Counted from the stretch's first letter, positions 37,701-47,943 are shown. The stretch: DNA of 64,000 nt from Coptis chinensis (GCA_015680905.1 CM027384.1:80633501-80697500); one strand, 5' to 3'. The notes: generated by a model not told the origin, from the letters alone. A program made the numbers and translations.

Positions 37701-40700
37701 TCTAATATTTTTGGGATAAAAGTCATAGAACTAATTAGACATTCAGAGTTTCAGACACATGACATGGTGTAAATGTGTAATCCCTTTGTTCAAGTCTTAC
37801 TAACAAGATTGATGGGAACTTATATCTTTTTGTTTTCATTTTGTAAACTTATATTATTCTCAATCTTTTGGAATCAATTACGTACATCTTTTTGTGATAT
37901 ATTTGTAATGTCATGTTGTAGCCAAAACGCCAAGTATTAAATTATGGTGAAATTAGTATATTGTAATACTTCTCATGATCATTGAACAGGTAATTTGGCA
38001 CTAATGGGATGCTATCTTTACATTTTTTTGCATATATGTATCTATTTTAATATACTTGTATAGGCGCTCCGTATGCGCTCTAAAAATGGGAGCTTCTTGA
38101 TTTAAGCGCTTCGACGCTCTTGCTCTCGCTCTCGCTCTATGGTCTGGTGACTAAGGACGTGTCCTACACTCCTACCAACCACCTGTTACCTCAAACAATA
38201 TAAGCAAGTATGCTCTACCGACTGACCTACGTGCAACAACTTCATTCCAACTGTTGTAGTTGAATATGTAGCCAAAACAACTACTGGTTCAGCTCCTTCA
38301 ATACTCAAACACGCTCTGGCACCTTCTTCTTCTATATTCTATAGTGTTGGATTCCCAACATACTAGTCAAGTGTGAGAAGAGAAAACCCCACAGACATAT
38401 TAAATGGAGCTCTCTTATAAACTTACTGTTAGAGTTCTAAGTGAGACGTTAGATAGGTGGGACCGTGGGACTGCCCAGTCTCCCCCCGCGAAGGGATTTT
38501 GTTATGTTTCCTATATTGGAAACCGACTATTTTTCCTTCATAAGAAGCGTGAGAGAAGGTCGAAAGTCCGAAACTAATTAAGTTGTACTCTCTTTTCTCT
38601 CAAACTTTCTTCTCCATTAGAAATAATCTAATTTTACACTTGCATTTTCAATAATTCACTAGTATGAGATGTAGGTGACCATGCTCAAATATCTAATGTA
38701 ATGAGAATTTGATTATCAGGTTTTGGGGTGTGAACATGCTAAACATACAAGCCAGGACATTCCAAAACTTAATCTATTCAAGTCTCATAAATATTTAGAT
38801 ATCTAGGCTGAAATATTGCACAAGGATAACAAATTATAACCATAACTGTATCCAGAAGTATTAGCAACTATCTGCAGAGTAATTACTTGTACATGAATAA
38901 ACAAAACAAAAATTATAAGAATGACAAAATCTTGAATTTTCATGCAAAAATCACACAAACGTAACAATAAAAACAAAATTACAGAAAGACCATCACACAA
39001 TTAGGTGATAGAGAAACTACCAAAATGAACTCACCTTTTATAGGGTCTTCTGAAGAATACCATTCTGCCCAAGGGCAATCATCATCCCACTGTGCTCTGA
39101 AGTGAGTACCATTTTCAGGATTGTCCCCTGATTCATTTATCTCAGAATCACCTCCATTTACGTCATCTTCTTCATCATTGGGAGGCGTTCTGTATGTTAA
39201 CTTCATTGTAAACTGAACCATGAAAGAACCTGTTGAGATGTCCACCGTGTAGAATGCCTACAATGTGAAACCAAGTATCAAAACATGCGAAAGGAAGTAT
39301 AAGATGTCATCTAATAAAGTAAAAAATACTTGAACACACAAGACAATTGGTACAGTGCTATAAAATTGCGTAATAGAGAGATCCCACAAACAAGATACAG
39401 AGGAATCAAAATACTGGATGCAAAAAAGCAAGGGAGTCTAAATTTCAACAAGGTCTGCACATATATATCATTAATGTATCCTTGGATCATGAATGGATGG
39501 AAGGATATCGATATCCAAATGTGCATGCATGTACAACAAGATTAGAAATAGATTTTAAAATTGTTTTATTAGTAGGTTCCATTATTGAGCTGTGGTTGAT
39601 GATCATTATGTCAAATTAAATGTAAATCTAAGATCTAAAAGCTAAAGCACATTTAAAAATATAGCAATATGATGATAAACACGGAGTGTGGAGATCACCT
39701 ATTGCTTCTGATGCATCATCCATGTTTCTTAATTTTATTTTATTTTTATCCATGTTTCTTAATTTTCATATGCTATTTTCCTGTTGTCTGTATATATTCG
39801 TCAATGTTTCAAATCGTTAAGCATTCCATAAGTTTCCTAGATTTGTAGGTTTCTTTTCAGAGTTGACTCCTTGATGAACATTTACAAAACAAAAGTTTGT
39901 CAATATGGCCACAACAAAGGACAACATTTGAATGTCTACAGCATAGTTTTGGCCATCGAACTAGAAATAAATGATATAATACTCATATCATATTTGACAC
40001 TTGGCCGTAATGCTGACATATGAAATATCACAGGAACTTACAAATTTAGAAACAAATAATTCGTACAACCCCTCCAAATGCATGAGCCTTATTGGGACTT
40101 GGCTACCAATAAGATCTGCTTCAAACCTCCTCGTAAGAACTGTGCCCATGTTCTGGATCCCAATGTATGCTTTCCGAGAGGCGTCATGCACAGGCACAAA
40201 TGCTGGCCAGACACTGAAAGCAAAAAGAGGATGCAATTACGTTAAAAACAAATAAATAAGCTAGTTTGTTTCCTGACTTATAACCAACATCAAATAAATA
40301 ATAGTTGCAGATTGTCTGAGATGGTTAGGAAGACAAAATAAGTTATGTGTTTAATGCTGCCTGGAAGCACAAGGAAACAAGACAAATGCTGCTTTTGGTG
40401 CAGATAATCTCAAGTTCACCAGCACATGAATCTAGCTTAAAGTGTCCAACAAAAACACCTGACAGGTAGTAGCAGTCCATTATTGTTCAATACTAAATAG
40501 TTTTATAGCATATTTCAAACTACTTCCATTATACTGGCAGACAAAATGGGTTCTGTGAGAATGAATCTTATGGTGGGTTCTCGTCCAAGGAGACAACATC
40601 ATCCTCAAAACTCAGTAACTGATGGTCCCCATAGACTGCACAACCACTGAGTTTCAAAGGGAGACTAAAGTTTAGTAGAAAGATCCAGGGATGTTTCTAA

Positions 40701-42531
40701 TGAGAGATGAGATTCAAATTTGATGGCCATTACCCAAACTTTGTAAGCGCTACTAATCTCAAATGATTATCGAAAATATATCCAGACAATTCTGCCAAGA
40801 AGATCAAGCAATTAGAAGGTGCAAAACCTACCAGCCACAGTTTGATAAGGCAATTGCAACTGAACTTAGAAGTTTAGTAGCCTCAGGTGCGTCAAGGACC
40901 ACCCCACTGGCACTTAGAGGTGCAATCACCTAGTAATGCATGAAGAACAATTTAGTGGTTGGTTCCACAGAAGAAATCAAAACCATGCTCTATGTCTAAA
41001 CCAATAGATAAACTTATGGACAACCACATGCTTCACCTTTATTGTTAGAAGTCTAAAACATAGATGAGGTCATTATCAACAATCAAGGAAAGCCCATGCC
41101 TTAAATGTGCGAATAGAACAGGACTAGTGATTATCATTAAAAAAGGGACTGATAAGCAATTATATCAAAAATACAGCCGTGCAATAAAAAAAGTGGTGTG
41201 GCTATGTAATTATCTATTTTGGTCCCTCCCCCACAACATCATGGAATCCATTTGGGAGGGTTGTAATAGTTTCTACTAATAATATACTGGTAATGGTCTG
41301 CCTATCCCTAAGCTTTATTCAAAAAAAAATTGTGTTGGATCTCAGGGACGCTTGCCAACACAGTTTCAAAAGGCATCAAATTTCACCAATTCACATACAC
41401 CAGCACTGTTGTAACATGCTATGTTATCACTGAACAAACATACGTACACATAGATGGCATATCCGCTTAAGTATAAAAGTTACAGTATGATATGGTACAG
41501 GAACACACTAAAAATAGAAAAATGATATCATACGCACAAATTGAAAACTGTTCTCCAAAGTTCATCATGCAAAGACACTAGAAGAGAAGTTGTTCAGAGG
41601 AAATTGCCATTCTTGTAAGGATTGATCTTAAATAAAACCTTCTTACTGGGAAACATATGCATAATCTCTGCCTAGTTCAAAGCACCTTTATAATGGCTAA
41701 AAATTAAGGTGATCATAGACAAACTTCATCCTGAAGCAAATGTCGCAAAGACTATTATTAGTTCATTTGTGATTTACGTGTTTTCCCTAATAAGATCACT
41801 TTAGTTACATAAATTCATCTCCTAAAACCAAACTTAGCTGTCTAAATCTAACCAATCCTTCGGGAAACAAATCAAAGACATACCAAAAACTCCTTTACCC
41901 CAAAAGACAGCTGTAGATCATGCAAACCATCAGTCCAGTCCAGGATTTTGCCTGAAAACCAAAATTCAACCAACAGACAAGAAATATAAAATAAACCACC
42001 CCTACCCAAGTAATTGATAGAGAAACAATTAACTAATATGTAGAATACCATCATTATTGATCTCAAAACAGTACTCCAAGCAGTAGCTTTTCTTATTGTA
42101 CTTCAAATCAAATTTTACTCTATACAACGTCGTTAAAGGAACCGCACCCTTCTCCTACAAAAAAAATGGTCATTACATAATAAATTTTAAAAACACGATT
42201 ACTTAAGTTAAGTTGCATACCACTAAATTGTTCGGACCGTCACACAACCATTGCCGACAGACCGCCTCTATTTCAGATATAAATCTGAATAACAATAAAA
42301 AAAAGTTACACAGTCTCTCCAACAATCATATAGTTATAAATTTAGAGAAGAAAATTTTTTACCTTTCCCATGAAGAAGCTAGAGTGAAATCATCGAACTT
42401 CTCAAGCTGGTAAAAAAAATAAAAGTAATAAATTGGAAATTAAGTTAAAATTAATAGATGACGTGGAAAGAGTAGATTACCTCTTGTTCTTCTTCTATGA
42501 TTTCTTCTTTGATTTTGCTGGTGGAAGCCAT
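16701..42531 (-). CDS. Rab3 GTPase-activating protein catalytic subunit (RAB3GAP1-like), 22 coding exons
   Basis: Homologue of the Rab3GAP catalytic subunit, which with a non-catalytic partner regulates Rab GTPases in membrane traffic and autophagy; the plant copy is usually single. Exons: 42481-42531, 42363-42406, 42221-42284, 42049-42154, 41884-41951, 40832-40929, 40042-40213, 39035-39257, 33517-33643, 31338-31447, 31144-31224, 27804-27932, 27507-27634, 26348-26437, 26182-26255, 24191-24395, 24007-24078, 21858-21897, 19082-19356, 18098-18275, 17811-18022, 16701-16991. Every intron is GT-AG, phases agree throughout, and the total is 2838 nt (945 residues plus stop) with no internal stop. Start MASTSKIKEEIIEEEQE, then KFDDFTLASSWERF. 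The family's catalytic block lies at about residues 628-720: MSAFKAVNPDAVFEDFIRW, GNSWRQIWNNVPALP and KPLLDPNREGEKV. The span is swollen by transposons in the introns; the coding sequence itself looks intact. Confidence 0.93.
16992..17810 (-). other. Rab3GAP intron 21
   Basis: 819 bp, GT-AG. No element recognised. Confidence 0.8.
18276..24006 (-). other. Rab3GAP introns 17-19 region
   Basis: Three large introns (18276-19081, 19357-21857, 21898-24006) around two short exons. They hold low-complexity tracts, for example GT-rich at 22595-22650. A stretch at about 23660-23765 repeats variants of cgtatccgtgtc, which looks like an old transposon end. I see no coding sequence; open frames here are chance. 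Confidence 0.6.
24396..26181 (-). other. Rab3GAP intron 15 with a possible retroposon tail
   Basis: The plus strand carries ...ttttaccgatc followed by A10 at 25781-25790, the look of a 5'-truncated LINE or SINE 3' end inserted antisense to the gene. The start of that insertion and its target duplication were not found. Confidence 0.35.
26438..27506 (-). other. Rab3GAP intron 13
   Basis: 1069 bp, GT-AG, no recognisable element. Confidence 0.7.
28582..30480 (-). mobile_element. 5'-truncated L1-type LINE in Rab3GAP intron 11, with 10-bp target duplication
   Basis: It is flanked by ctaaagttgt at 28572-28581 and 30481-30490, a 10-bp target duplication. The minus-strand 3' end is A-rich (plus: tttttcttttgatagg). 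The inside has RT pieces on minus at 30388-29981 (SRGIREGNPLSPLLFLLVIEV, HLQFVDDTVVFL with the F-V-D-D box), 29671-29429, 29394-29188 (GKFTTKSFYFGFLSL) and the zf-RVT end at 29000-28686 (FNFCPMCLIDGESVDHTLLFCP). Frames are broken. It is truncated within RT, lies in the same orientation as the host gene, and belongs to a different LINE lineage from the one at 12-16.5 kb. Confidence 0.88.
29012..29050. repeat. (CTTTTGTT)n-like microsatellite inside the LINE
   Basis: Tandem tcttttgt units followed by a T10 tract, between two similar ctcctt(g/c)aactttc flanks. Confidence 0.75.
31502..31852 (-). mobile_element. TRIM retrotransposon (351 bp) in Rab3GAP intron 9/10 region
   Basis: Two 120-121-bp LTRs (31502-31621 and 31732-31852) in direct orientation flank a 110-bp interior. 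On minus the LTR starts TGTTGAGATG and ends TTTAATA (usual ...ACA). Next to the 5' LTR is TGGTATCAGAGC (31720-31731), complementary to the 3' end of initiator Met tRNA. Next to the 3' LTR is a purine tract, gtgaggggtg, the polypurine tract. The flanks aacaa and aacat may be a 5-bp duplication with one change. It has no coding capacity, as expected of a TRIM. It lies in intron 9, between the exons at 33517-33643 and 31338-31447. Confidence 0.85.
31853..33516 (-). other. Rest of Rab3GAP intron 9
   Basis: About 1.6 kb. The part at about 32450-32980 is less AT-rich with several short overlapping open frames (for example 32457-32696 and 32656-32871 plus) and may be a decayed element, but I cannot name it. 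Confidence 0.4.
33731..33756. repeat. (AC)n microsatellite
   Basis: About 13 AC units following an AT-rich tract, in intron 8. Confidence 0.9.
33850..34559. repeat. Older repeat interrupted by the hAT element (left part), with about 300-bp tandem duplication
   Basis: Two related copies: about 34020-34210 and about 34310-34495 share ggtcag(g)agt(c/t)gtggtcaagacc and (a)gtcttggaggtcagg(c/t)tgcc, in the same order. The repeat continues after the hAT at 38164 (tacactcctaccaacc...), so it was present before the hAT landed. It may be an LTR; no ends were found. Confidence 0.5.
34600..34830. repeat. Left subterminal motif cluster of the hAT element
   Basis: Short variants of aaccgcg(a/c)tc, accacgctt and gcggttt recur about ten times in both orientations. 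hAT transposases bind such subterminal repeats. Confidence 0.6.
35366..37633 (+). CDS. hAT family transposase (BED finger, DUF659, hAT dimerisation), two exons, 719 residues
   Basis: Exons 35366-36896 and 37005-37633, with a GT-AG intron of 108 bp; the joined frame is 2160 nt with no internal stop. Domains: a BED-like zinc finger at about residues 43-88 (C50, C54, H69), a DUF659/RNase H-like core with the first catalytic Asp in ASDGWTN (D221) and the second in LTDNASNC (D282), and the C-x2-H motif CMAHTL (C306, H309). The C-terminal hAT dimerisation domain has ALAWWDMYG and NTSCAERAWSTYSHIHS, whose Glu is the likely third catalytic residue. All three acidic residues are present, so the enzyme may be active. 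A basic tail ends the protein. An alternative reading without splicing would end at 523 residues and lose dimerisation. Confidence 0.92.
38064..38140. repeat. Right subterminal motif cluster of the hAT element
   Basis: Repeats of gcgctc, gcgctt, cgacgctctt and a short (ctcgct)n run; counterpart of the left cluster. Confidence 0.6.
38164..39034. other. Rest of intron 8, right of the hAT element
   Basis: The first 150-200 bp continue the repeat interrupted by the hAT. The remainder shows no gene. Confidence 0.5.
39258..41883 (-). other. Rab3GAP introns 5-7
   Basis: Introns 39258-40041, 40214-40831 and 40930-41883 around two exons. In the last, plus-strand ...aagctttattc followed by A9 (41321-41329) could be a retroposon tail. 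Nothing else stands out. Confidence 0.5.
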
Positions 42532-43189
42532 AACGGTTTTCTCACTTTTGAGAATCTCATATAAACCCCTCCCAAACTTTCGACTATAGTATAATAATAA
42601 TTCTGATCTCTAATAATGTTCAGTAATTTACAAGCACCTCCCTGTCTTTACCATGTTTTAAGGACTCCACACCACACCCTGATTGGTCTACGTTAGTAAA
42701 TTTCACGCGTGGGACTATTACTTATCTCAATTAGTAGAGTATACCATAATTAACATGAGCTTTTAAATTGGACCAGCCTTTTTTCTACCACTAAATACCC
42801 TTGATAAAATATTTAAACCAATTATTCAATGCCTTTAAAAAAGACTGTTTCGTCATTTCAATTTTTACTACTATTTATACCCTTGATTAACATATGAAAC
42901 AAGAGGGTGTTTGTGTAAATTCAAATAGAAAAACAAATGCAAACAAGAGGGTAATATACACAAATTATAACAAATGCTATATTAATTATTCATAAATTAT
43001 ACTTTAATTACCATAAATACAGCTCCTCCCCCCTTTCGTCTCCCCTATTTTAGTGAACAATGAAAAATCCAATAAGTTTAATATCGACTTTAATAAGCCC
43101 CATAATCGTTTATCTTCCCAAACATAATAACATGCCCAAAAACCCTTTGTATCCCACGATCTCTCTATTCACTTTATATCTTTCTTCCC
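42532..43189. promoter_or_regulatory. Upstream region of the Rab3GAP gene
   Basis: AT-rich. On minus a TTTATATGAG motif lies about 30 bp before the ATG, too close to be the TATA box unless the leader is very short. No upstream exon was identified. Confidence 0.35.
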
Positions 43190-43469
43190 CAACAATCGTC
43201 ATTCTCTCTATCAAGCAGCTGTAGCTGGGGTTTTATGCCCACCTTCTCACTTTCAACAAATCGTTTGATTACCATAAATTTTTTCAATTTCTGATTCCTC
43301 AATTAGTTTCGACTATACTGACTTCTAGACTCCTTTCTACTTCTTCTTCAAACTCGAAAGCTTCTTTACTCCCTTCAACTACAGGTACATATATTAATTT
43401 ATTAACAGCCCCATTGTTTAGTTTCGAATGAGAAGAATGTGTGACCCTTTTTGTTGAATTTGTTTGTAG

Positions 43470-43570
43470 GGAAGAAGTTTTATGGAAGGATTGGAATTCT
43501 TCCCAGTAAGAAGGGGAGGTCTCATTTCCATGTTGCTAATGTAGTTACTGAAGCCACTCCCACTGAAAAG
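43470..43570 (+). pseudogene. ChlI (Mg-chelatase subunit I) exon 1 piece, copy 1
   Basis: Preceded by an acceptor (ttgtttgtag) and followed by a donor (gttcg). The translation GKKFYGRIGILPSKKGRSHF then HVANVVTEATPTEK resembles the region after the transit peptide of plant ChlI, the ATPase subunit of Mg-chelatase in chlorophyll synthesis. Upstream (about 43190-43388) is a Ser/Thr-rich stretch like a transit peptide, ending at a donor (gtacat). Confidence 0.6.
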
Positions 43571-43875
43571 GTTCGATTTTTTAGATTTTTTTTTTTTTGT
43601 TAGTGCTCATTTTAACTTTAAGTTTAATGTTGCATGTGTGGAAAGTTTGGTATCTTTTGTTATCTAATCCAACATTGTTCTCTAGAGTTTCACATTTAAG
43701 TAAAAAATAAAATAAAATATTATTGTTCTTAAATATATTTCGTTAGATTGTTTAAATCATATCAGTAGACAGTTGCCAAGGTTATATCAGTAGTGTTCTT
43801 TTTGGTATATCAGTAATGTTCTTTTTGGTTAAATCATATTAATTATTATTTTTTTTTGGATCCGTTGTATCACAG

Positions 43876-43977
43876 GCCGTGTTGGAGACAGTTGCCAAGG
43901 TTACTCATGAGAAGCCAAAAAAGAACGATACTCTAGAGAAAAAGTATGAGAACCCTTGGAACTCGATTTGTGGCTAA
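43876..43977 (+). pseudogene. Unidentified exon-like piece
   Basis: Follows a cacag acceptor and reads AVLETVAKVTHEKPKKNDT then LEKKYENPWNSICG before a stop. I do not recognise the source gene. Confidence 0.35.
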
Positions 43978-44058
43978 GAAATATATTGATTGTGTGAAGT
44001 TATAAAAACTAGAAAATGTTCTTTCTTGATGACTATCACAATAATGTGTTTCTTGCAG

Positions 44059-44124
44059 TGGCACTAGACCATTTCAATTCCAGGATGTAGCTAATGTAGC
44101 TACTGAAGCCACTCCCACTGAAAA
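44059..44124 (+). pseudogene. ChlI piece, copy 2 (duplicated)
   Basis: The part ...gctactgaagccactcccactgaaaag and the following T-rich intron start repeat 43534-43622 almost exactly, so a local duplication of about 90 bp occurred. Confidence 0.65.
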
Positions 44125-44745
44125 GGTTCGATTTATTTAGATTTTTTTTTTTTTTTTTGTTAGTGCTCATTTTAACTTTAAGTGTATTTTCTACATTTAG
44201 AATTGAAGTATAGTTAACTTACTACTAGAATCTTATCTGGGCGTCCGTCATTGCACATTTTGATTAACTAGCGAAAAACACAGCTACCCATTAGTGTGTG
44301 GTTGATTTTTTTGAGTTTAAGTATGAACATCCATTCATTTCTATATACATATTTTACAGTGTTATTTTTTACTAGATCATTTTATTATGGTATTGCGATG
44401 TGGACTAGGTTTTATGTTTTTATTGTATAGATTTCATGTAGATTTTCTGGATGCCTTTTAGTTGTTGGTTGGTGCTTTTGAATTTTTCATTTTTGTTTTG
44501 GTTGAGAATAGGTTGTTTGTAATTGCATAAACTAATCACAATTTTCTTTAAGAATCTAATCGACGAAAAGCGCAGGTGGCCTTTAGGTTTTTGTTAATCA
44601 ACTTGACTTAATTCTTACCACCCGTTTATTAGAACAGAAGTTCCAGGTTTAACTTTACCAAATGTCTGTGATAACTACTTCATCGTGGAACTTATGCCTT
44701 TGTTGTTTTCGTGCTCGGAGGGTTGCCGCTAAGGGAAATCGGCAG

Positions 44746-44912
44746 GTGTATCCTTTTGCGCAATAGTCGGGCAGGATGAAATGAAACTGTGTTTTCTACT
44801 TAATGTGATTGATCCAAAAATTGGAGGAGTCACAATCATGGGTGATCGAGGGACTGAAAAATCAACCACAGTGCGGTCCTTAGTGGACTTACTTCCTGAA
44901 ATTAAGGTTGTT
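44746..44912 (+). pseudogene. ChlI ATPase fragment with Walker A
   Basis: After VYPFA and a one-base frameshift comes IVGQDEMKLCFLLNVIDPKI, then GGVTIMGDRGTEKSTTVRSL and VDLLPEIKVV, the start of the AAA+ domain of ChlI. The Walker A motif (44841-44867) reads GDRGTEKST, where the invariant Gly before Lys is Glu. With the frameshift this cannot be a working ATPase. Confidence 0.88.
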
Positions 44913-45121
44913 TAAGAATGCTGGCTGATGGCAGTCGTCCCCATAGGCAAACTCATACCTAAGACCATCAATGAAGGTTAGGTTCAATTTTTTTCTCTTT
45001 ATGAGTACATAATAAGGTCCACACAGACTACTATTAAGAAAAATATGAGCATACTGCCAAAGTTTGCCGTTGTAGTGCTTTCGTGTTCTTCACAAGTCAA
45101 GAACACTAGCTGATAGCAGAT

Positions 45122-45325
45122 GCTGAAATTCACAAGAGCACCTACAACTCAATCATGAAGAGTGATATTGATATCAGAACAGATTTGTATGGGAATGAAC
45201 TTTGTTCTTAGTGGTGGATCTACTATGTTCCTTGGCATTATAGACTGTAAGAGCATGGAGATCATTGCACTTGCACCAAGCCGCATGACGATTAAAGTAG
45301 CTGCACCTCCTAAGTGAAATTACAG
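45122..45325 (+). pseudogene. Actin C-terminal fragment
   Basis: [23 protein letters not shown] is followed by a short indel, then [11 protein letters not shown], and later [19 protein letters not shown], the subdomain 3/1 end of actin. At least one frameshift and in-frame stops occur. It covers roughly 65-70 residues near the C-terminus. Confidence 0.88.
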
Positions 45326-45328
45326 TGA

Positions 45329-45587
45329 ATGGAGGCTAACAACTTTGCCAAATCAGTTGCATCTATTGCTTCCAAAAGAGTACAAGCTGTACAACTCAAG
45401 CTTTTCAGAATTTTAAGGTAAGCGTATGCATTTGTTAATTTTCTAATATGTGGTCTGTCTGGGCCTAATTTTGTGAGAAGTTTACTTTCTGCAGAAATGG
45501 ATTGACTACTATGGTCCTTTTGAAGCAGTTATTGTAGATGCAGCTGACATGGGTCTTTTCAAAATAAAGGAAATATTCACCATCTAA
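45329..45587 (+). pseudogene. PRORP (proteinaceous RNase P) fragment with intron
   Basis: The exon 45329-45417 reads MEANNFAKSVASIASKRVQA. An intron with GT-AG borders (45418-45494) follows. The second exon reads KWIDYYGPFEAVIVDAADMG LFK, the entry of the NYN metallonuclease domain of organellar PRORP1-type RNase P. The two exons do not join in frame, the usual V-D-A-A-N motif has an extra residue and Asp for Asn, and a stop follows soon. It begins within a few bases of the actin piece. Confidence 0.8.
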
Positions 45588-45590
45588 GGT

Positions 45591-47941
45591 GAACTTTGAA
45601 ATGATTTGTCTGGCTAGAATTAAATAACAATACAAATATTAAGTTTTCATTTTCTGATATATCTTTCTCCCTATAGATATTGTACACATCCTAAACATTC
45701 CATCCAAAGATTTAAATGATATATTGCATTGAGAATTATTTAGGTTGTCAGTTATCCGCATATATGATATATTGGGTTTTTTTAGTATTATACTATTATG
45801 GTACTGTTCTACTGAATGCAAATCTTTGGTCGTACTTGGCACAATATGTGATCGATCAAGAAAATATACAATCATAAAAGCCATGGATTACTATTTACTA
45901 CTGCCACTAATTGCAATGTTTTCCACAAGTGCTCGTGTATATTTCTCATTATAATACACAACAACAGTTATATGATCCAAAAGAATGTAAGCAAAATGGT
46001 GTATTTACATTCAACAAAATTTTGCTTGGTTACACTAAAAGCATAAAATTTAGTAAAACTGCAGTGTGTCCCTCCATGGCTCCATTTGGAGCACTCCTTC
46101 AATTGTACAACAAGCTGAAGCTACTCAATAAACTATGAACATATTTGACTGCACAAGTCTCCAATCCTTGCTTTTGAGATATCAGCGTATGAATACATAT
46201 GATATTTGTCATTACGTTTGCAAGCCACTGTCAATCGTCCTGCACTTACCGTGACCTGTACATACAAAATCAGCATTAGGGTGAAAGCTGCAACAAAAAG
46301 GTTAAATATAGGGATTAGCTACATGCGAATGTGTAGACAGTAAGTTGTTTGCTTCTTATCAGGAAGGTTTCTCAGGACATATATGATTAATTCTAGGCTA
46401 AGTACATTAAGTTTAAACCATTACATAACTTGGGATCTGAGAACTGTTAACACTTAACAGGCATATAAGTTTACTGTACCATATGTGACAACACCATAAG
46501 TCGTTATCACGCTTATACTTCAAACCCAGCAACAGTCATTTCTTGGATGGATGCACAAAACGCTCTCCCAAAGACAACCTTAGCTATATGGGTGGGGGAT
46601 GGCCTGGGATAATTATGTCAAGGGAATCATAGTCTTATATATAGCTCTAAATCGTAGTCTATCTATCCTATTTGTAGGACTAGAAGCCCTATCGAAAGAC
46701 TGGAACTTGCTGTGTAGCTCGGTAAATTAAAGAGAAACTAATAGCACAACTAGTCTTATTACAATCAATCAGTATATATACCTGGCAAGAAATTTCTTTG
46801 TCGTTGCAGGTCCACCTTTTTGAGGTGACACAATCAATATGGTGACACCAGCTACAAGTCCAACAATCAATATATTTCCATTTCTTTTATATTAACTTAA
46901 GTGGTTGCCTTATTCAACTGAAAAGCTTTGCGCGCACTTGGAGGTCAATTTGTTTCACACTTTTTGCTAATGTTGACCTAACCAATTTTAGGTAACAAGA
47001 TATATTTGAAAATGGGATTGGTATATCAAGACAATAAGTAGATCAGTGTGGAATCATATGTTAAAGGTGCAGTGCAAAGTAGGGGTGACTTGACAACAAG
47101 ATCGACTTGCTCAACTCCAACCATTCCAGATATCATGTATGGCCTGAGAATGTCAGTAGTTGCGAAGTCTAGAGTCAATCTCATTGACTGCCAATGGTTT
47201 ATGAAGCCTCTTTGGACAAACAAAAGGGAATTAGGCATCTTGCTTTTCAATTGATCTCACTTTTTAATTTTCGTACAATAGAGTTTACTGTTGATATATA
47301 TAGAAAAGGGAACTCAGAGTCTGGACGGTGACCTTTTCATTGCATACTTTTTGTTTTTGTAACGTGAAAATTTATTCATTATCCTCTTAAACAATTTGGC
47401 TAAAAATGGTACACGTTTTTCTATCGTTTCTATTTCACAACATTCATAATTATTATGAAGTTCCCTGTTATGCTATATTCCCAGGTGAATTATCTTTCTT
47501 AATACTTGATATGCTATATGATACTTTTCGATCGGGACTAGTTCAAATGACATTTGTCAACTTTTTTGTTTGCAAGACACTTCAAACTTCAAATTTGTAT
47601 CAAAACAATTAATGTTTAGCTGCTTTTCATGAAAAGTGAGTTCATATACATTGTGATAGCTTATGCAGCAAAACAGGGCGGGTGAAGAAGAATGTCTTCA
47701 AGGTCGAGAAATATAACAAAATCAGGTGCTTTTGATCATCTCTAATAAGGGAAATAAGAAAGGATTGGGATAAGGGTTAATTTTTACAGATTTGTTTACG
47801 CTTGACGGGTTGCAAGTTAATAAAACTTGAGAACAATAAGATTTTAATTCGTCATTCATGTGCAGAGCACGTGCATTTTTTCTAGTTATTACTTAACTAC
47901 ACTTTATAGGAAAAATGTACAACTTACTATACATGTTTTTG

Positions 47942-47943
<2 letters not shown>
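45591..47943. other. Intergenic, no gene recognised
   Basis: About 2.3 kb, AT-rich. The piece at 47048-47254 (plus, 68 codons, TTRSTCSTPTIPDIMYGLRM) looks less random and could be another captured exon, but I do not recognise it. Confidence 0.4.

Larger units (their letters stand above)
34568..38155 (+). mobile_element. Complete hAT DNA transposon, 3588 bp, inside Rab3GAP intron 8
   Basis: The target duplication GACGTGTC is perfect at 34560-34567 and 38156-38163. The terminal inverted repeats are CTTAGTCACACAAACC (left) and CTTAGTCACCAGACC (right, complement). It contains one spliced transposase gene on plus (35366-37633), opposite to the host gene. Subterminal zones have clustered CG-containing motifs (see separate entries). 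The perfect duplication and open transposase frame argue for recent insertion. Confidence 0.93.
43190..45590 (+). pseudogene. Composite of captured gene fragments (ChlI, actin, PRORP)
   Basis: Fragments from three unrelated genes follow each other on the same strand, with splice-site-like borders and introns kept, and with stops and frameshifts. This is what Pack-MULEs or Helitrons produce when they capture genomic pieces, but I did not find terminal inverted repeats or Helitron ends around it. Individual fragments are listed below. The segment may be transcribed as a chimeric RNA. Confidence 0.7.
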
